Source: Acidobacteriota bacterium (GTDB lineage Bacteria; Acidobacteriota; Terriglobia; Acidiferrales; UBA7541). From it: a DNA stretch of 58,691 nt. The translations under genes were made by a program, and so were the position numbers. The first letter of the stretch is position 1, and each line of letters begins with the position of its first letter. The notes beneath the pieces were generated by a model. The model was given only the letters and a program-made list of their open reading frames with translations, was not told where the DNA came from and did not search any database. The stretch covers positions 1 through 58,691 of the forward strand of contig QHYM01000325.1 of assembly GCA_003223295.1 (NCBI GenBank). The letters are read 5' to 3'. Positions 26,788 to 36,638 of this stretch are shown in pieces.

Positions 26788-27194
26788 AATATCTATTGGA
26801 CGTGAACGTGTTAATCGCCCTGTGTGTGAGAGAGCACGTGTTTCACGAACGAGTCGGGTCGTGGATGAACGAATCTGCACGGGCCGACCGCGCAGAGCTT
26901 ATGACGTGCGCACTCACGGAACTTGGGTTTCTACGAATATTAGTCCAGGCGCCGTGGTACTCCTTCACAATCGAGCAAGGCGTTCAACTGCTATCCCGGT
27001 TGAAGTCCAGTGGTGATTTCCGTTTTGGATTTTTGACGGATGGACTTGGGATTGCACAACTCCCTCGCTCGGTGAAAGGAGCAAAGCAGATTGCAGACGG
27101 ACACTTGGTGGAGCTCGCAAAGAGTCACGGAGCAACATTAGCGACTTTGGATGAAAATATCCAAAGTGCGATGGTAATCCCTAACAGTCGGTGA
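26784..27194 (+). CDS. vapC: VapC-family PIN-domain toxin (ribonuclease)
   Basis: This is a 136-residue PIN domain. The acidic catalytic set can be placed: Asp6 in YLLDVNVLIAL, Glu46 in CALTELGF, Asp105 in QIADGHLVELA and Asp123 in LATLDENI. PIN toxins are Mg-dependent RNases that cut tRNA or rRNA. It is translationally coupled to the antitoxin by a 4-base overlap. All acidic residues are present, so it should be active. Confidence 0.9.
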   Translation: MKYLLDVNVLIALCVREHVFHERVGSWMNESARADRAELMTCALTELGFLRILVQAPWYSFTIEQGVQLLSRLKSSGDFRFGFLTDGLGIAQLPRSVKGAKQIADGHLVELAKSHGATLATLDENIQSAMVIPNSR

Positions 27195-27229
27195 GCGCTT
27201 CGGGTTGTGACCTAGGGGATGCGGTCAAA

Positions 27230-27258
27230 TTGACGATACGTTACGCGTTCTCTATACT
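27230..27258 (+). promoter_or_regulatory. Sigma-70 type promoter for tig-clpP
   Basis: TTGACG at 27230-27235, a 17-base spacer and TATACT at 27253-27258 form a near-consensus promoter. Transcription would begin near 27266, about 105 bases before the trigger factor start. Confidence 0.8.
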
Positions 27259-27369
27259 CAAGAATTGCGTTGCAGGATAGTTTCCACCTTGAAGTTCTGA
27301 GAAGCGATTCGACGACCAGACGGACGCTACTCCCCGAAGCGTATCCAGCAAGAGAAAGAGGGAAACAGC

Positions 27370-28662
27370 ATGGCAGAGGCAAGCTGCCGCCGCGAGCTGG
27401 AACTGGAAATTCCCGCGGACGAAGTGTCGAAGAAGATGGAGAGCGTGGCGAAGGAGTTCGCGCGCCTGGCAATCGTTCCAGGATTCCGGCGTGGCAAGGC
27501 ACCCGTCTCGCTGATCCGGCGGAGATTCGCGGACGACATCAAGGGAGAAGTGCTGCAGACGCTGGTGCCGGAACGCGTGGAAAAAGCCGTGGCGGAGCAA
27601 AAGCTGACCCCCGTTTCACAGCCGAAAGTGGACAAGCTGGACTTCAATGAGGGGCAGCCGCTGAAGTTTCGCGCGGTTTTCGACGTGATGCCGGAATTCG
27701 AACTGGGAAGTTACAAAGGGCTGGAATTGGAAATGCCCACGATGGACATCACCGACGAAGACATCACGAAAGCTCTGGAAGAAATGCGGGAGCGGGCAGC
27801 GGCATTTGCGCCCGTGGAAGGCCGGGCGATCCAGGACGGCGACTTCGCGCAAGTGAAATTGCTGGGCACGCCGGAGGGCGGCGGCGATCCGCTGCAGGCC
27901 GACAGCGTGCTGTGCCACATCGGCGCGGAAGAGACGATGGAGCCTTTCAATACGAACCTGAAAGGCGCGAATGTGGGCGACCACAAGAATTTTGACGTGG
28001 AGTATCCCGCGGATTATCCCGACCCAAAGCTTGCGGGAAAGAAATATCACTATGCCGTGGAAGTGCTGGGAATCAAGACCAAGAAGCTGCCGGAGCTGAA
28101 CGACGATTTTGCGAAGGACGTGAGCGACGCAAAAACGCTGGAGGAATTGAAGAAGAAGGTTCGCGAAGGATTGGAGCACCAGCGCGATCACAAACACAAG
28201 GAATTGCTGAACGAAAAAGTTCTGGCGGAATTGGTGAAGAAGCACGACTTCCCGGTGCCGGAATCCCTGGTGGAGCATCAAATGGATGTGCGGCTGGAGC
28301 GCGTGGTGCGGTCGCTGGCCGCGCAAGGCGTTGATCCTCGGGCGGTGAACGTGGACTGGGTGGCTCTGCGCCGCCGGCAGGAAGAGCGGGCGAGGGACGA
28401 CGTAAAGGCGGAATTGATCATCGACCGCATCGCCACGGCAGAAAACATTGACGTGAACGAAGACGACGTTACCCGCGAGCTGGAACACATGGGCGGGCAT
28501 AGTGGCGAATCGGCCGAAGCACTTCGCGCTCGTTTGACAAAGCAAGGAGCGCTCGATAGGATGAAAGCTAAGTTGCGAAGCGACAAAACACTCGAGTGGA
28601 TGGAGCAAAACGCCAAAATCAAGACCGTCGCGGCGGCAAATGTGGCGACGGATGCAAAGTGA
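27370..28662 (+). CDS. tig: Trigger factor (ribosome-associated chaperone, PPIase)
   Basis: This is a 430-residue protein. The N-terminal ribosome-binding domain has [15 protein letters not shown], the signature that docks on L23. The central FKBP-like domain (about 150-240) includes [10 protein letters not shown], and the C-terminal helical arms form the chaperone cradle. The tip of the N-terminus is short compared with typical homologues, starting [19 protein letters not shown]. Its order with clpP, clpX and lon is widely conserved. Confidence 0.96.
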   Translation: MAEASCRRELELEIPADEVSKKMESVAKEFARLAIVPGFRRGKAPVSLIRRRFADDIKGEVLQTLVPERVEKAVAEQKLTPVSQPKVDKLDFNEGQPLKFRAVFDVMPEFELGSYKGLELEMPTMDITDEDITKALEEMRERAAAFAPVEGRAIQDGDFAQVKLLGTPEGGGDPLQADSVLCHIGAEETMEPFNTNLKGANVGDHKNFDVEYPADYPDPKLAGKKYHYAVEVLGIKTKKLPELNDDFAKDVSDAKTLEELKKKVREGLEHQRDHKHKELLNEKVLAELVKKHDFPVPESLVEHQMDVRLERVVRSLAAQGVDPRAVNVDWVALRRRQEERARDDVKAELIIDRIATAENIDVNEDDVTRELEHMGGHSGESAEALRARLTKQGALDRMKAKLRSDKTLEWMEQNAKIKTVAAANVATDAK

Positions 28663-28696
28663 AACATTCCGGCCGGGTACAAGCGGCTCTAATCCC

Positions 28697-29317
28697 ATGA
28701 GAAAATTCGACGAACCTGACTACCACGCAACGACTCTCGTACCCATGGTGGTCGAACAGACCAGCCGCGGCGAGCGGGCGTACGACATTTATTCGCGGCT
28801 GCTGAAAGAGCACATTATTTTTATCGGGACGCCGATTGACGACCACGTGGCTAATCTGGCGACCGCGCAAATGCTGTTCCTGCAGGCGGAAGATCCGGAA
28901 AAAGACATTCAGCTGTACATTAACTCGCCGGGAGGCTCGATCACCGCGGGCTTTGCGATTTACGACACCATGCAATTCGTGAAGCCGGACGTGGTGACAA
29001 CGTGCGTGGGACAAGCGGCTTCGATTGCCGCGGTGCTGCTGGTTGGTGGCGCTCACAAAAAGCGTTTTGCGCTGCCCAACGCACGGATCCTGATTCACCA
29101 GCCGTGGTTGTCTGGGCTCGGCGGGCAGGCAACGGACATCGACATTCACGCAAAAGAAATCCTGCGCATGCGCACGACGATCAATGGACTGCTGGCGAAG
29201 CATACCGGCCAGTCCGTGGACCGCATCGAAAAAGACGTCGAGCGCGATTACATCATGAATGCGGAGCAGGCCAAGGAATACGGGATGATCGATGAGATCA
29301 TCTACAAGCATCGTTAG
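28697..29317 (+). CDS. clpP: ATP-dependent Clp protease proteolytic subunit
   Basis: This is a 206-residue serine peptidase forming the double-heptamer chamber. The catalytic Ser is in [12 protein letters not shown], the His in ARILIHQPW, and the Asp in the [13 protein letters not shown] region. [20 protein letters not shown] is the oxyanion-loop region. ATG 28697 gives a normal-length protein and avoids the overlap with tig that the 28640 start would cause. The usual Met after the active Ser is Ile here, a mild change. Confidence 0.96.
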   Translation: MRKFDEPDYHATTLVPMVVEQTSRGERAYDIYSRLLKEHIIFIGTPIDDHVANLATAQMLFLQAEDPEKDIQLYINSPGGSITAGFAIYDTMQFVKPDVVTTCVGQAASIAAVLLVGGAHKKRFALPNARILIHQPWLSGLGGQATDIDIHAKEILRMRTTINGLLAKHTGQSVDRIEKDVERDYIMNAEQAKEYGMIDEIIYKHR

Positions 29318-29401
29318 TTTTTGAGGCGCGAAGTGCTTTGCCGTTCGAAGCGTGTGCGGGAGGCTCGTTCCCGATAGTCCGCACCGCCACGACTTTCTCT
29401 C

Positions 29402-29429
29402 TTGCTCCGGGGATAAATCGGCCTAGAAT
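29402..29429 (+). promoter_or_regulatory. Possible internal promoter for clpX
   Basis: TTGCTC, a 16-base spacer and TAGAAT lie 50 bases before the clpX start in the 161-base clpP-clpX spacer. The -10 is good and the -35 is weak, so it is a candidate only. Confidence 0.35.
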
Positions 29430-29478
29430 ATGAATAGAGACTCCGAAGAAGCCCAGCGGAGCTGAGGCCTCCATACCA

Positions 29479-30729
29479 GTGAAAAAATTTAACCCAGATG
29501 AGCCATTGCGCTGCTCCTTTTGCCACAAGACACAGGAGCAGGTCGAAAAGCTGATCAGTTCGCCTTCGGACTATCCGCGCGCGTACATCTGCAACGAGTG
29601 CGTGGGAGTTTGCCAGACGATTCTGGAAGACGAGAAGCGCGAACAGGCGACCGCGCCCGCGCGGCAGCTTCCGCGGCCTCCGGAAATCAAGCGGTTTCTC
29701 GACGGCTACGTCATCGGGCAGGACCGCACGAAGAAAAAGCTCGCGGTGGCTGTCTATAACCACTACAAACGGATTTTCCTGAACAAGCAGCCGGGCGAAG
29801 TGGAGCTGAGCAAGTCCAATATTTTGCTAATCGGGCCAACGGGCACGGGCAAGACGCTGCTGGCGCAAACGCTTTCACGCATGCTGGAAGTGCCGTTTGC
29901 CATTGTGGATGCAACGACGCTGACGGAAGCGGGCTACGTCGGAGAAGACGTCGAGAACATTATTTTGAAGCTCCTGCAGGCCGCCGATGGCGACGTGCAG
30001 AAGGCGCAGCAAGGCATCATTTATATCGATGAGATCGACAAGATTGCCAAGAAGGATGAGAATCCGTCGATCACGCGTGATGTTTCCGGCGAAGGCGTGC
30101 AACAAGCGTTGCTGAAGATTCTGGAAGGCACGGTGGCCAATGTGCCTCCGCAAGGCGGGCGCAAGCATCCGCACCAGGAATTTACGCCGGTGGACACGAC
30201 CAATATCCTGTTCGTCTGCGGCGGAGCGTTTGTGGGCCTGGAGAAGATTATCGAGAAGCGCACAGGCCGCCGGTCGCTCGGTTTCCACACGGATGCACTG
30301 CCGTCGACGCCGCAGCGGCGGAACACCGAGTTGCTCGAGCAGGTGCAACCCGGCGATTTGATCCGCTACGGGCTGATTCCGGAATTCGTGGGACGCCTGC
30401 CGGTTGCGGGCGTGATGAACGATCTGGACAAGGCGGCGCTGGTCAAGATTCTGACGGAGCCGAAGAACGCCCTGCTGAAGCAGTATCAGCGGCTGTTTGA
30501 GTTTGAGAACGTGCGCTTGCGATTTACCGAGGAAGCGCTGGAAACTGTGGCAGAGTTAGCACTTCAGCGCAAAGTGGGCGCGCGCGGCTTGCGCATGATT
30601 CTCGAAGACCTCATGCTGGAGCTCATGTACCACCTTCCCATGCAGCGGAAGGTACGCGAGTTCGTGGTAAGCGCGGAAATGGTGCGCACGCGCGAAATCA
30701 ACTGGAGCTTGCTCGAAAAAGCCGGATGA
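29479..30729 (+). CDS. clpX: Clp protease ATP-binding unfoldase ClpX
   Basis: This is a 416-residue AAA+ protein. The N-terminal zinc-binding domain has CSFCHKTQ and CNECVGVC, which bind substrates and adaptors. The Walker A is [12 protein letters not shown] and the Walker B is [13 protein letters not shown], with [20 protein letters not shown] following. [12 protein letters not shown] and the sensor-2 segment are conserved. It starts at GTG 29479. Partner ClpP lies directly upstream. Confidence 0.97.
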   Translation: MKKFNPDEPLRCSFCHKTQEQVEKLISSPSDYPRAYICNECVGVCQTILEDEKREQATAPARQLPRPPEIKRFLDGYVIGQDRTKKKLAVAVYNHYKRIFLNKQPGEVELSKSNILLIGPTGTGKTLLAQTLSRMLEVPFAIVDATTLTEAGYVGEDVENIILKLLQAADGDVQKAQQGIIYIDEIDKIAKKDENPSITRDVSGEGVQQALLKILEGTVANVPPQGGRKHPHQEFTPVDTTNILFVCGGAFVGLEKIIEKRTGRRSLGFHTDALPSTPQRRNTELLEQVQPGDLIRYGLIPEFVGRLPVAGVMNDLDKAALVKILTEPKNALLKQYQRLFEFENVRLRFTEEALETVAELALQRKVGARGLRMILEDLMLELMYHLPMQRKVREFVVSAEMVRTREINWSLLEKAG

Positions 30730-30813
30730 GCCGGCTTACGCATCAAATTCAGGGTGCGGCCAATCTTCGGCCGCATGGAACCAAGAGGCGGAAGTAGAAG
30801 TTCAGGGGCCCCC

Positions 30814-33222
30814 ATGTTCACACGAGAAAAACAAGAGATGAGGCGCGTGCCGATGATGCCGGTGCGCGACATGGTCATCTTCCCGCAGCAGATGACGCCG
30901 TTTATCGTCGGCCGCGAAGCGAGCGTAAGAGCGCTCGAAGAGGCACTGGCCAGCGACAAAAAGATTTTCCTGTCCACGCAGCATGACGCTTCGGTGGATG
31001 ACCCCAAGCCGGAAGAGATTTACGCTGTCGGGACGCTGGCCAATATTGTGCAGAGCGTGAAGCTGCCGGATGGCAACATCAAAGTTTTGGTGGAAGGCGT
31101 GGAACGCGCGAGGGCGCTCTCGATCGCCACGGAAGAGGGCTTCTTCCGTGCCACGATCCGCCTGCTGGGCCAGCGCATCGAGGATTCGCCGCAGGTCAAG
31201 CAGACCGTGGAGAAGGTGACGGGGCTTTATGAGCAGTTCATCAAGCTGTCACAAAGTCTGAATTACGACACCATGATCGCGGCCGCGCGCGGGGATGATC
31301 CTTCGCGCCTGTCGGACACGATTGCCGCGAACCTGCAGCTTCCCGTGGATGAAAAACAGGATTTGCTGGAAACCGTGGATCCGATGGAGCGGCTGAACCG
31401 CATCGGAGAAATCCTGGAAATCGAGCTGGAGAAGCTAAACGTCGACCGGAACATCAATACGCGCGTGAAGCGGCAGATGGAGCGCGCGCAAAAAGAGTAC
31501 TACCTCAACGAAAAGCTGAAGGCTATCCAGAAAGAGCTTGGGCGCGGCGAGAAAAGCGAAACTGACGAGCTGAAGAAAAAGATCGATGCCGCGGGCATGC
31601 CCAAGGATGTTCACGAGAAGGCTGTCCAGGAACTGAAGCGCCTGGAGTTGATGCCGCCCATGTCGGCGGAATCGACCGTCAGCCGGAATTACCTGGACTG
31701 GCTGATTGCCGTGCCGTGGAAGAAGCGGTCCAAAGAAATCCGCGACATCAAAGCGGCGGAGAAGGTGCTCAACGAAGAGCACTATGGGCTGGAGAAGATC
31801 AAGGACCGCATCCTGGAATTCCTTGCCGTGCGGCAGTTGGTAAAAAACCCGAAGGGGTCGATCCTCTGCTTTGTCGGTCCTCCGGGCGTCGGCAAGACCT
31901 CGCTGGCGATGTCCATCGGCCATGCTACTGGCCGCAAGTTCGTGCGCGTTTCGCTTGGCGGCGTGCGCGATGAGGCGGAAATTCGCGGCCACCGCCGGAC
32001 GTACATTGGAGCCTTGCCTGGGCAGATCATCCAGATGATGAAAAAGGCCGCGACGGTGAACCCGATTTTCGTGCTGGATGAAGTGGACAAGATGTCCACG
32101 GATTTTCGCGGCGACCCATCGGCGGCGTTGATGGAAGTGCTGGATCCGGAACTCAACCATGCGTTCACGGACCATTATCTGGACGTGGAGTACGATCTTT
32201 CGAAAGTAATGTTCGTGTGCACCGCCAACGTGTTGCACACTATTCCCCAGCCACTGCAAGACCGCATGGAAATCCTGCGGCTGCCCGGTTACACCGAGCA
32301 GGAAAAAATGGAAATTGCGACGCGCTTCCTGGTGAAGCGGGCGCTGGAAGTCACCGGGCTGACGGAAAAGAACCTCAAGTTCACCGAAGAGGGGCTGCTG
32401 CACATTATCCGGCACTACACGCATGAAGCCGGCGTGCGCAACCTGGAGCGGGAAATCCAGAACATCGCGCGCAAGATGGCGCGCAAAGTGGTGACCGACG
32501 GTGCGGATTCGACCGCCGAGATTAGCGCGGAGAACGTCAAGGATTTCCTGGGCGTGCTGAAGTACCGCGAATTCTGGCTGGAGAAACAAAACGAGATCGG
32601 ATTGACGACGGGCCTGGCGTGGACGGAAGTGGGCGGGTCGGTGCTTGCGACGGAAGCGACGTTGATGGAAGGCAAGGGCCGTCTGACATTGACCGGAAAA
32701 CTGGGCGACGTGATGCAGGAGTCCGCGCAAGCGGCCATGAGCTACGTGCGTTCGCGTTCGAATCTGCTGGGCCTGCCGAGGGACTTCTACCGCACCATCG
32801 ATATTCACGTGCACGTGCCAGAAGGGGCGATCCCCAAGGATGGGCCGTCCGCCGGTATCACGATTTGCACATCGATTGTGAGCGCGTTGACCAAAAATCC
32901 CGTGCGTTGCGACGTGACCATGACCGGGGAAATCACGCTGCGCGGCAAGGTTCTGCCCATCGGCGGGGTCAAGGAGAAGCTCCTGGCGGCCCACAGAATG
33001 GGCTTGCGTACGGTAGTGCTTCCGAAGGACAATGAGAAGGACCTAGCGGATATCCCGCAAGAGATTCTCTCCAGTCTCACGATCCATTTTGTCGAGACCA
33101 TGGATGAAGTGCTGCAGATTGCGCTGGAGCGGCCCATCGTGCCGCTTGAGCATGCCGCGGTAGCGCCCGTTGCGGAATCGTTCGTGGCCGGCGCCGAGAA
33201 AGACAAGAGTTTGACCAACTAA
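30814..33222 (+). CDS. lon: ATP-dependent protease La (Lon)
   Basis: This is an 802-residue protease. The N-terminal substrate-binding domain starts [20 protein letters not shown]. The AAA+ module has [15 protein letters not shown] and [13 protein letters not shown], and the C-terminal Ser-Lys dyad is in [11 protein letters not shown] and [17 protein letters not shown] 30814 follows AGGGGCC; an earlier in-frame GTG at 30754 would add 20 unconserved residues. It closes the tig-clpP-clpX-lon block. Confidence 0.96.
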   Translation: MFTREKQEMRRVPMMPVRDMVIFPQQMTPFIVGREASVRALEEALASDKKIFLSTQHDASVDDPKPEEIYAVGTLANIVQSVKLPDGNIKVLVEGVERARALSIATEEGFFRATIRLLGQRIEDSPQVKQTVEKVTGLYEQFIKLSQSLNYDTMIAAARGDDPSRLSDTIAANLQLPVDEKQDLLETVDPMERLNRIGEILEIELEKLNVDRNINTRVKRQMERAQKEYYLNEKLKAIQKELGRGEKSETDELKKKIDAAGMPKDVHEKAVQELKRLELMPPMSAESTVSRNYLDWLIAVPWKKRSKEIRDIKAAEKVLNEEHYGLEKIKDRILEFLAVRQLVKNPKGSILCFVGPPGVGKTSLAMSIGHATGRKFVRVSLGGVRDEAEIRGHRRTYIGALPGQIIQMMKKAATVNPIFVLDEVDKMSTDFRGDPSAALMEVLDPELNHAFTDHYLDVEYDLSKVMFVCTANVLHTIPQPLQDRMEILRLPGYTEQEKMEIATRFLVKRALEVTGLTEKNLKFTEEGLLHIIRHYTHEAGVRNLEREIQNIARKMARKVVTDGADSTAEISAENVKDFLGVLKYREFWLEKQNEIGLTTGLAWTEVGGSVLATEATLMEGKGRLTLTGKLGDVMQESAQAAMSYVRSRSNLLGLPRDFYRTIDIHVHVPEGAIPKDGPSAGITICTSIVSALTKNPVRCDVTMTGEITLRGKVLPIGGVKEKLLAAHRMGLRTVVLPKDNEKDLADIPQEILSSLTIHFVETMDEVLQIALERPIVPLEHAAVAPVAESFVAGAEKDKSLTN

Positions 33223-33465
33223 GCAGCGATATTCCGGACAAGGCTCATCCCCGCGGGTCTGCTCACAATTGCAGGCACGCGAGGGGGGAGTGTGAGCTTC
33301 GGGGTGGACCGGGAACCGCCGCGGTTGGGGAAAAGTCCGGTCTGTCCCTTTCGGCTGGTTTCGCGTCTTCGGTTCATGGCCTTAGAGCGGTCAACCGCCA
33401 GTTGGTGCGTCACCTCAAGAACAATCCGGATTCTCAGGGTCAATTCACAATCACATTAGGAAACT
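33223..33465 (+). other. 243-base leader upstream of rho
   Basis: The spacer holds several C-rich and G-rich tracts (for example GGGAACCGCCGCGGTTGGGG, able to fold) and no supportable coding frame. In other bacteria rho is autoregulated through its leader; whether that applies here is inference. TTAGGAAACT just before 33466 is the ribosome binding site. Confidence 0.4.
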
Positions 33466-34761
33466 ATGCCAAAAGAAACACACGTTGAAGGAAACAATCA
33501 GATGAGTATCAGCCTTGCCGAGTTAAAGGAAAAGAACATCACCGACCTCGCCAAGATCGCCAAGGAATTGAACATTCCCGGCGCGAGCGGGATGCGCAAG
33601 CAGGAGTTGATTTTTCAGATTCTGCGCGCGCAGACCGAAAAGAACGGTTTGATCTTTTCCGAAGGCGTCTTGGAATGCCTCCCTGACGGATTCGGATTCC
33701 TCCGCGCACCGGAATACAACTACCTCCCCGGCCCGGACGACATCTACGTTTCTCCGTCGCAAATCCGCAAGTTCGACCTCCGCACCGGCGACACCGTGTC
33801 CGGTCAAGTGCGCCCACCCAAGGATGGCGAACGCTACTTCGCGCTGATCAAAGTGGAAGCGGTAAATTTTGAAGACCCGGAAGTGGCGAGGAACAAGATT
33901 TTCTTCGATAACCTGACGCCGCTTTACCCGCAGGGCCGTTTGAAGATGGAAACGACCAAGGAAAACATGACCGGGCGCGTGCTGGACCTACTTTGCCCCG
34001 TAGGCAAGGGCCAGCGTGGATTGATCAACGCGCCGCCGCGCACCGGAAAAACCATGATGCTGCAGGCTATCGCCAATGCCGTCGCCACCAATCATCCGGA
34101 AGTCGCGCTCATCGTTCTGCTGATTGACGAGCGCCCGGAAGAAGTCACCGACATGCAGCGCACGGTGAAAGGTGAAGTCATCAGTTCGACGTTTGACGAG
34201 CCGCCGCAGCGCCACATCCAGGTTGCGGAAATGGTTTTGGAAAAAGCCAAGCGCCTGGTGGAACACAAGCGCGACGTGGTGGTGCTGCTGGATTCCATCA
34301 CACGCCTCGCGCGCGCCTATAACGCGGTGACCCCACCCTCCGGCAAAGTGCTTTCCGGCGGTATTGACGCCAATGCGTTGCAGCGGCCGCGGCGATTCTT
34401 CGCGGCGGCTCGCAACGTCGAAGAAGGCGGCTCGCTCACTATCGTCGCTACCGCCCTCATCGATACCGGCAGCCGCATGGACGACGTGATTTTTGAAGAG
34501 TTCAAGGGCACCGGTAACATGGAAATCTACCTCGACCGGCGCCTAGCCGATAAGCGCGTCTTCCCCGCGATCGACATTCAGCGTTCGGGTACCCGCAAGG
34601 ACGAATTGCTGCTTCCGCCGGAAGAACTCAGCCGCGTGTGGGTGCTGCGGAAGGTGTTGAGCCCGCTCTCGACGGTTGAAGCGATGGAGCTTTTGCTCAG
34701 CCGGTTGACCAAAACCAAGTCGAACATGGAATTCCTCGGCTCGATGTCCGCGCCGGCCTGA
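33466..34761 (+). CDS. rho: Transcription termination factor Rho
   Basis: This is a 431-residue hexameric RNA helicase. The N-terminal part has [20 protein letters not shown] and the primary RNA-binding cold-shock fold around [20 protein letters not shown]. The ATPase core shows [32 protein letters not shown] and [15 protein letters not shown]. The C-terminal R-loop region has [20 protein letters not shown]. It is complete and ordinary, without the long basic insertion seen in Actinobacteria. An antisense frame of a broken TROVE gene overlaps its last 65 bases. Confidence 0.97.
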   Translation: MPKETHVEGNNQMSISLAELKEKNITDLAKIAKELNIPGASGMRKQELIFQILRAQTEKNGLIFSEGVLECLPDGFGFLRAPEYNYLPGPDDIYVSPSQIRKFDLRTGDTVSGQVRPPKDGERYFALIKVEAVNFEDPEVARNKIFFDNLTPLYPQGRLKMETTKENMTGRVLDLLCPVGKGQRGLINAPPRTGKTMMLQAIANAVATNHPEVALIVLLIDERPEEVTDMQRTVKGEVISSTFDEPPQRHIQVAEMVLEKAKRLVEHKRDVVVLLDSITRLARAYNAVTPPSGKVLSGGIDANALQRPRRFFAAARNVEEGGSLTIVATALIDTGSRMDDVIFEEFKGTGNMEIYLDRRLADKRVFPAIDIQRSGTRKDELLLPPEELSRVWVLRKVLSPLSTVEAMELLLSRLTKTKSNMEFLGSMSAPA

Positions 34762-35267
34762 CACAATTCACAATTTCTGTTTCCAGTGCCGCGATGTAAT
34801 CAACGATGCGCTCCGACCAACCGTCGATGTGCGTCCATCCATTGCCATAGCTGACGCCGTGCTTGTTCGGAGCAACATTCACCACGTACGCGCGTGGCGT
34901 CCACGCGGCAAGGATGCCCTCGTGCGACTGCTCGTCGGTAATGACGATCAGCCGGTCGAGTTCGCGCCACTCCCGCTTCTGGTGGAGCTGCGTCAGCGCG
35001 CTTCAGGTACGTCCCCGAGTGCGCCTGAGAACCCACGATCGCGTCCTGCAGCGCGCCGCCCTTGTCCAGCCGCTCGCGGATGAGCTTCGGGTCGACGCCC
35101 GATGCCAGCATCAGGCGGAGGTTACGCAGGACGGCCAGGCCGCCAAGCTGTCCCTCGCGCCGGAGCCTCTCGAAGTTCTCGTGCTTGTCCTTCCCTGCGG
35201 ACAGAGCAACCTCCCAGGTATCGGGAGATTCGAGCGTGTTCTCAACGAGTTTCTTCCAGGGCGCAGC
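34697..35267 (-). pseudogene. Broken TROVE/vWA (Ro60/Rsr-type) RNA-binding protein gene
   Basis: Reading the - strand, the frame after a TAA at 35268-35270 gives PWKKLVENTLESPDTWEVAL, then SAGKDKHENFERLRREGQLG and GLAVLRNLRLMLASGVDPKL, a typical TROVE-domain segment. It jumps directly to ALQDAIVGSQAHSGTYLKR, the late vWA region, so the end of TROVE and the start of vWA are deleted. Near 34990 one extra base shifts the frame; the next frame continues ALTQLHQKREWRELDRLIVI, TDEQSHEGILAAWTPRAYVV and NVAPNKHGVSYGNGWTHIDG, then runs antisense into rho. The N-terminal half is missing. Intact homologues (about 500 residues) bind misfolded RNA and Y RNA. Confidence 0.85.
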
Positions 35268-35283
35268 TTACGAAGCAAGCGGG

Positions 35284-35336
35284 CTTCGAGACCACAACCT
35301 CTCCGGTTCGCACCGGAGCGCTCTCTTGTGTCGAAG
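35284..35336 (-). other. Long RNA-like hairpin with GNRA loop between Y RNA and the TROVE remnant
   Basis: On the - strand CTTCGA, then a 5-bp helix TTGTG/CACAA after a 3-base bulge, enclose a perfect 7-bp stem CTCCGGT/ACCGGAG closed by GCGA, a GNRA tetraloop in this orientation. The loop is not GNRA on the + strand. No T-run follows, so it is not an intrinsic terminator. It may be a part of a structured RNA or a processing element. Confidence 0.5.
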
Positions 35337-35343
35337 TAACGCG

Positions 35344-35508
35344 CGCCTTCACCACACCGGAGACTCTTGTGCTGGGAACAAGCGGCTGGAGGTTTTCAGT
35401 GCGCTGCGTAAAAACGCCCGCTTGCTGTCTCCGAAGGAACTCCGCCTTCACCACGGCACAACTTCTTGCGGCGGGAATAAACGGCACGAGTATTTTCCAA
35501 TGCTCTGC
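35344..35508. repeat. Imperfect direct repeat of the Y RNA 3' segment
   Basis: The segments 35344-35407 and 35443-35508 align over about 64 bases. Both begin CGCCTTCACCAC on the + strand and end TTTTC-x-TGC-x-CTGC. The second contains the 3' arm that follows the tRNA-like D-arm; the first lacks the tRNA-like module. This looks like a partial duplication of the RNA gene. Confidence 0.55.
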
Positions 35509-35600
35509 CACTGAGCTACGACGGCTTTCGCCACCGGTGGGAATCGAACCCACGACCGTTGGTTTAGCGATGTAACCTTGAATCGAAACGACTTAGGCGG
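35442..35600 (-). ncRNA. Y RNA-like small RNA with a permuted tRNA-like module
   Basis: On the - strand, in order: CCAA (62-59 of 355xx, anticodon-stem 3' strand), 5-base variable region CGGTC, T-arm GTGGG-TTCGATT-CCCAC at 35553-35537, acceptor 3' strand CGGTGGC, tetraloop GAAA at 35529-35526, acceptor 5' strand GCCGTCG, TA (tRNA positions 8-9), D-arm GCTC-AGTGGCA-GAGC at 35516-35502, A, and TTGG pairing with CCAA. All stem lengths match a tRNA, but T-arm precedes D-arm and the acceptor end is closed. This is the topology of the tRNA mimic in bacterial YrlA Y RNAs. Outer ends CCGCCT (35600-35595) and AGGCGG (35447-35442) could pair as the terminal stem; these boundaries are estimates. It lies just upstream of the TROVE remnant, on the same strand. 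Confidence 0.82.
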
Positions 35601-35746
35601 TTGATTTAGAGTCGCGCGAACAAGCAGACCGCGAGACCCGATCGCCTTGGTGCATATCCGTCTTGGCTTTTATCTTCGTGTCTCATATCTGCTCTCACGC
35701 TCAGCGAGGATCTCGGCGAACCGGGACGTACGACTGAGGTATCTGG

Positions 35747-35775
35747 AAGGTAAACGAATCCCGAAAATCTGTCAA
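35747..35775 (-). promoter_or_regulatory. Near-consensus promoter reading toward the Y RNA
   Basis: On the - strand TTGACA (35775-35770), a 17-base spacer and TACCTT (35752-35747) lie in an AT-rich stretch. Transcription would begin near 35740, about 140 bases before the Y RNA-like element. The rest of 35601-35882 shows no gene beyond a possible 26-codon frame starting MRHEDKSQDGYAPRR, which I do not call. Confidence 0.8.
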
Positions 35776-35882
35776 TTCTTTTTTCAAAAAACTGGAAGTT
35801 TTGCCCATTTTTTGCATAACTGATTAATTCCAAAGTACCTACCTGGAATTGGGCGCTGAAATCGCCGCTGGCGTGCCTGAAG

Positions 35883-36617
35883 TCAACTGGCCCGGTGCCT
35901 GCCGGCGGCCGTGCCTGCGAGTTCATCCTGCCTTTCGCGTGCCAGCATGACGATGAGCCGAGCAGTCTCTTCAATACCCATCGCCGTGTTGTCGACAAGG
36001 ACCGCATCGGCAGCGCGCACGAGCGGGGAGACCTTTCTTTCGCGGTCGCGGCGGTCGCGCTCACGTACCTCGTCAAGAACTTCGGCGAGAGTGAACTTCT
36101 CGTCCTTTTCCTGATGTTCCTTCCAGCGGCGCTCCGCGCGCACTTCCGGCGATGCGTCCAGAAAGATCTTCAGCTCTGCGTTGGGAAAAACGACCGTGCC
36201 GATATCGCGCCCTTCCATCACCACGCTGCCACCGGCTCCGGCACGCTGCTGCTCGGCAACGAGTACACGTCGCACGCCCGCGACGGTTGCCAGCCGCGAA
36301 GCTGCCTGCGCTACCTCGGGAGCGCGAATTCCATGCGTCACTTCCCTCCCATCGAGGAACACGCGGTTTTTTGCGCCAGCTACTTCGAGCTCCGGTGTGG
36401 GCGGTTTCAGCTCGATGTGAGTTTCTTTTGCCAGCGCTTCAAGGCGGGCTTCGTCGCTGAGAGCCACTTTTCGCTCGAGAGCTTTCAGCGCCAGTGCGCG
36501 GTACATCGCGCCGCTGTCGAGATAGGAATATCCCAGGAGCGCCGCAATGCGCCGCGCCACGCTGCTCTTGCCGGAGCCTGCCGGACCGTCGATAGAGATT
36601 GTCAGTTGTCTGGGCAT
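35883..36617 (-). CDS. cmk: Cytidylate kinase
   Basis: This is a 244-residue kinase phosphorylating CMP and dCMP. The P-loop is ISIDGPAGSGKSSVARRIA, followed by YLDSGAMYRALALKA and VVMEGRDIGTVVFPNAELKI, all typical of Cmk. It is the last gene of the - strand housekeeping run, 21 bases after fabI, and its C-terminus has about 20 extra low-conservation residues. Confidence 0.96.
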   Translation of the reverse strand: MPRQLTISIDGPAGSGKSSVARRIAALLGYSYLDSGAMYRALALKALERKVALSDEARLEALAKETHIELKPPTPELEVAGAKNRVFLDGREVTHGIRAPEVAQAASRLATVAGVRRVLVAEQQRAGAGGSVVMEGRDIGTVVFPNAELKIFLDASPEVRAERRWKEHQEKDEKFTLAEVLDEVRERDRRDRERKVSPLVRAADAVLVDNTAMGIEETARLIVMLARERQDELAGTAAGRHRAS

Positions 36618-36638
36618 TCGAAGAATGGGTTTCAGCTT

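Noticed and set aside
31435-32994. 519-codon - strand frame
   Set aside because: It is antisense to lon with no family motif.
35490-35575. Ordinary tRNA gene suggested by GTGGGTTCGATTCCCAC and TAGCTCAGTGGCAGAGC
   Set aside because: The T-arm precedes the D-arm, the acceptor strands are joined by GAAA, and no anticodon arm or CCA-ready 3' end exists. It is better explained as a Y RNA tRNA mimic.
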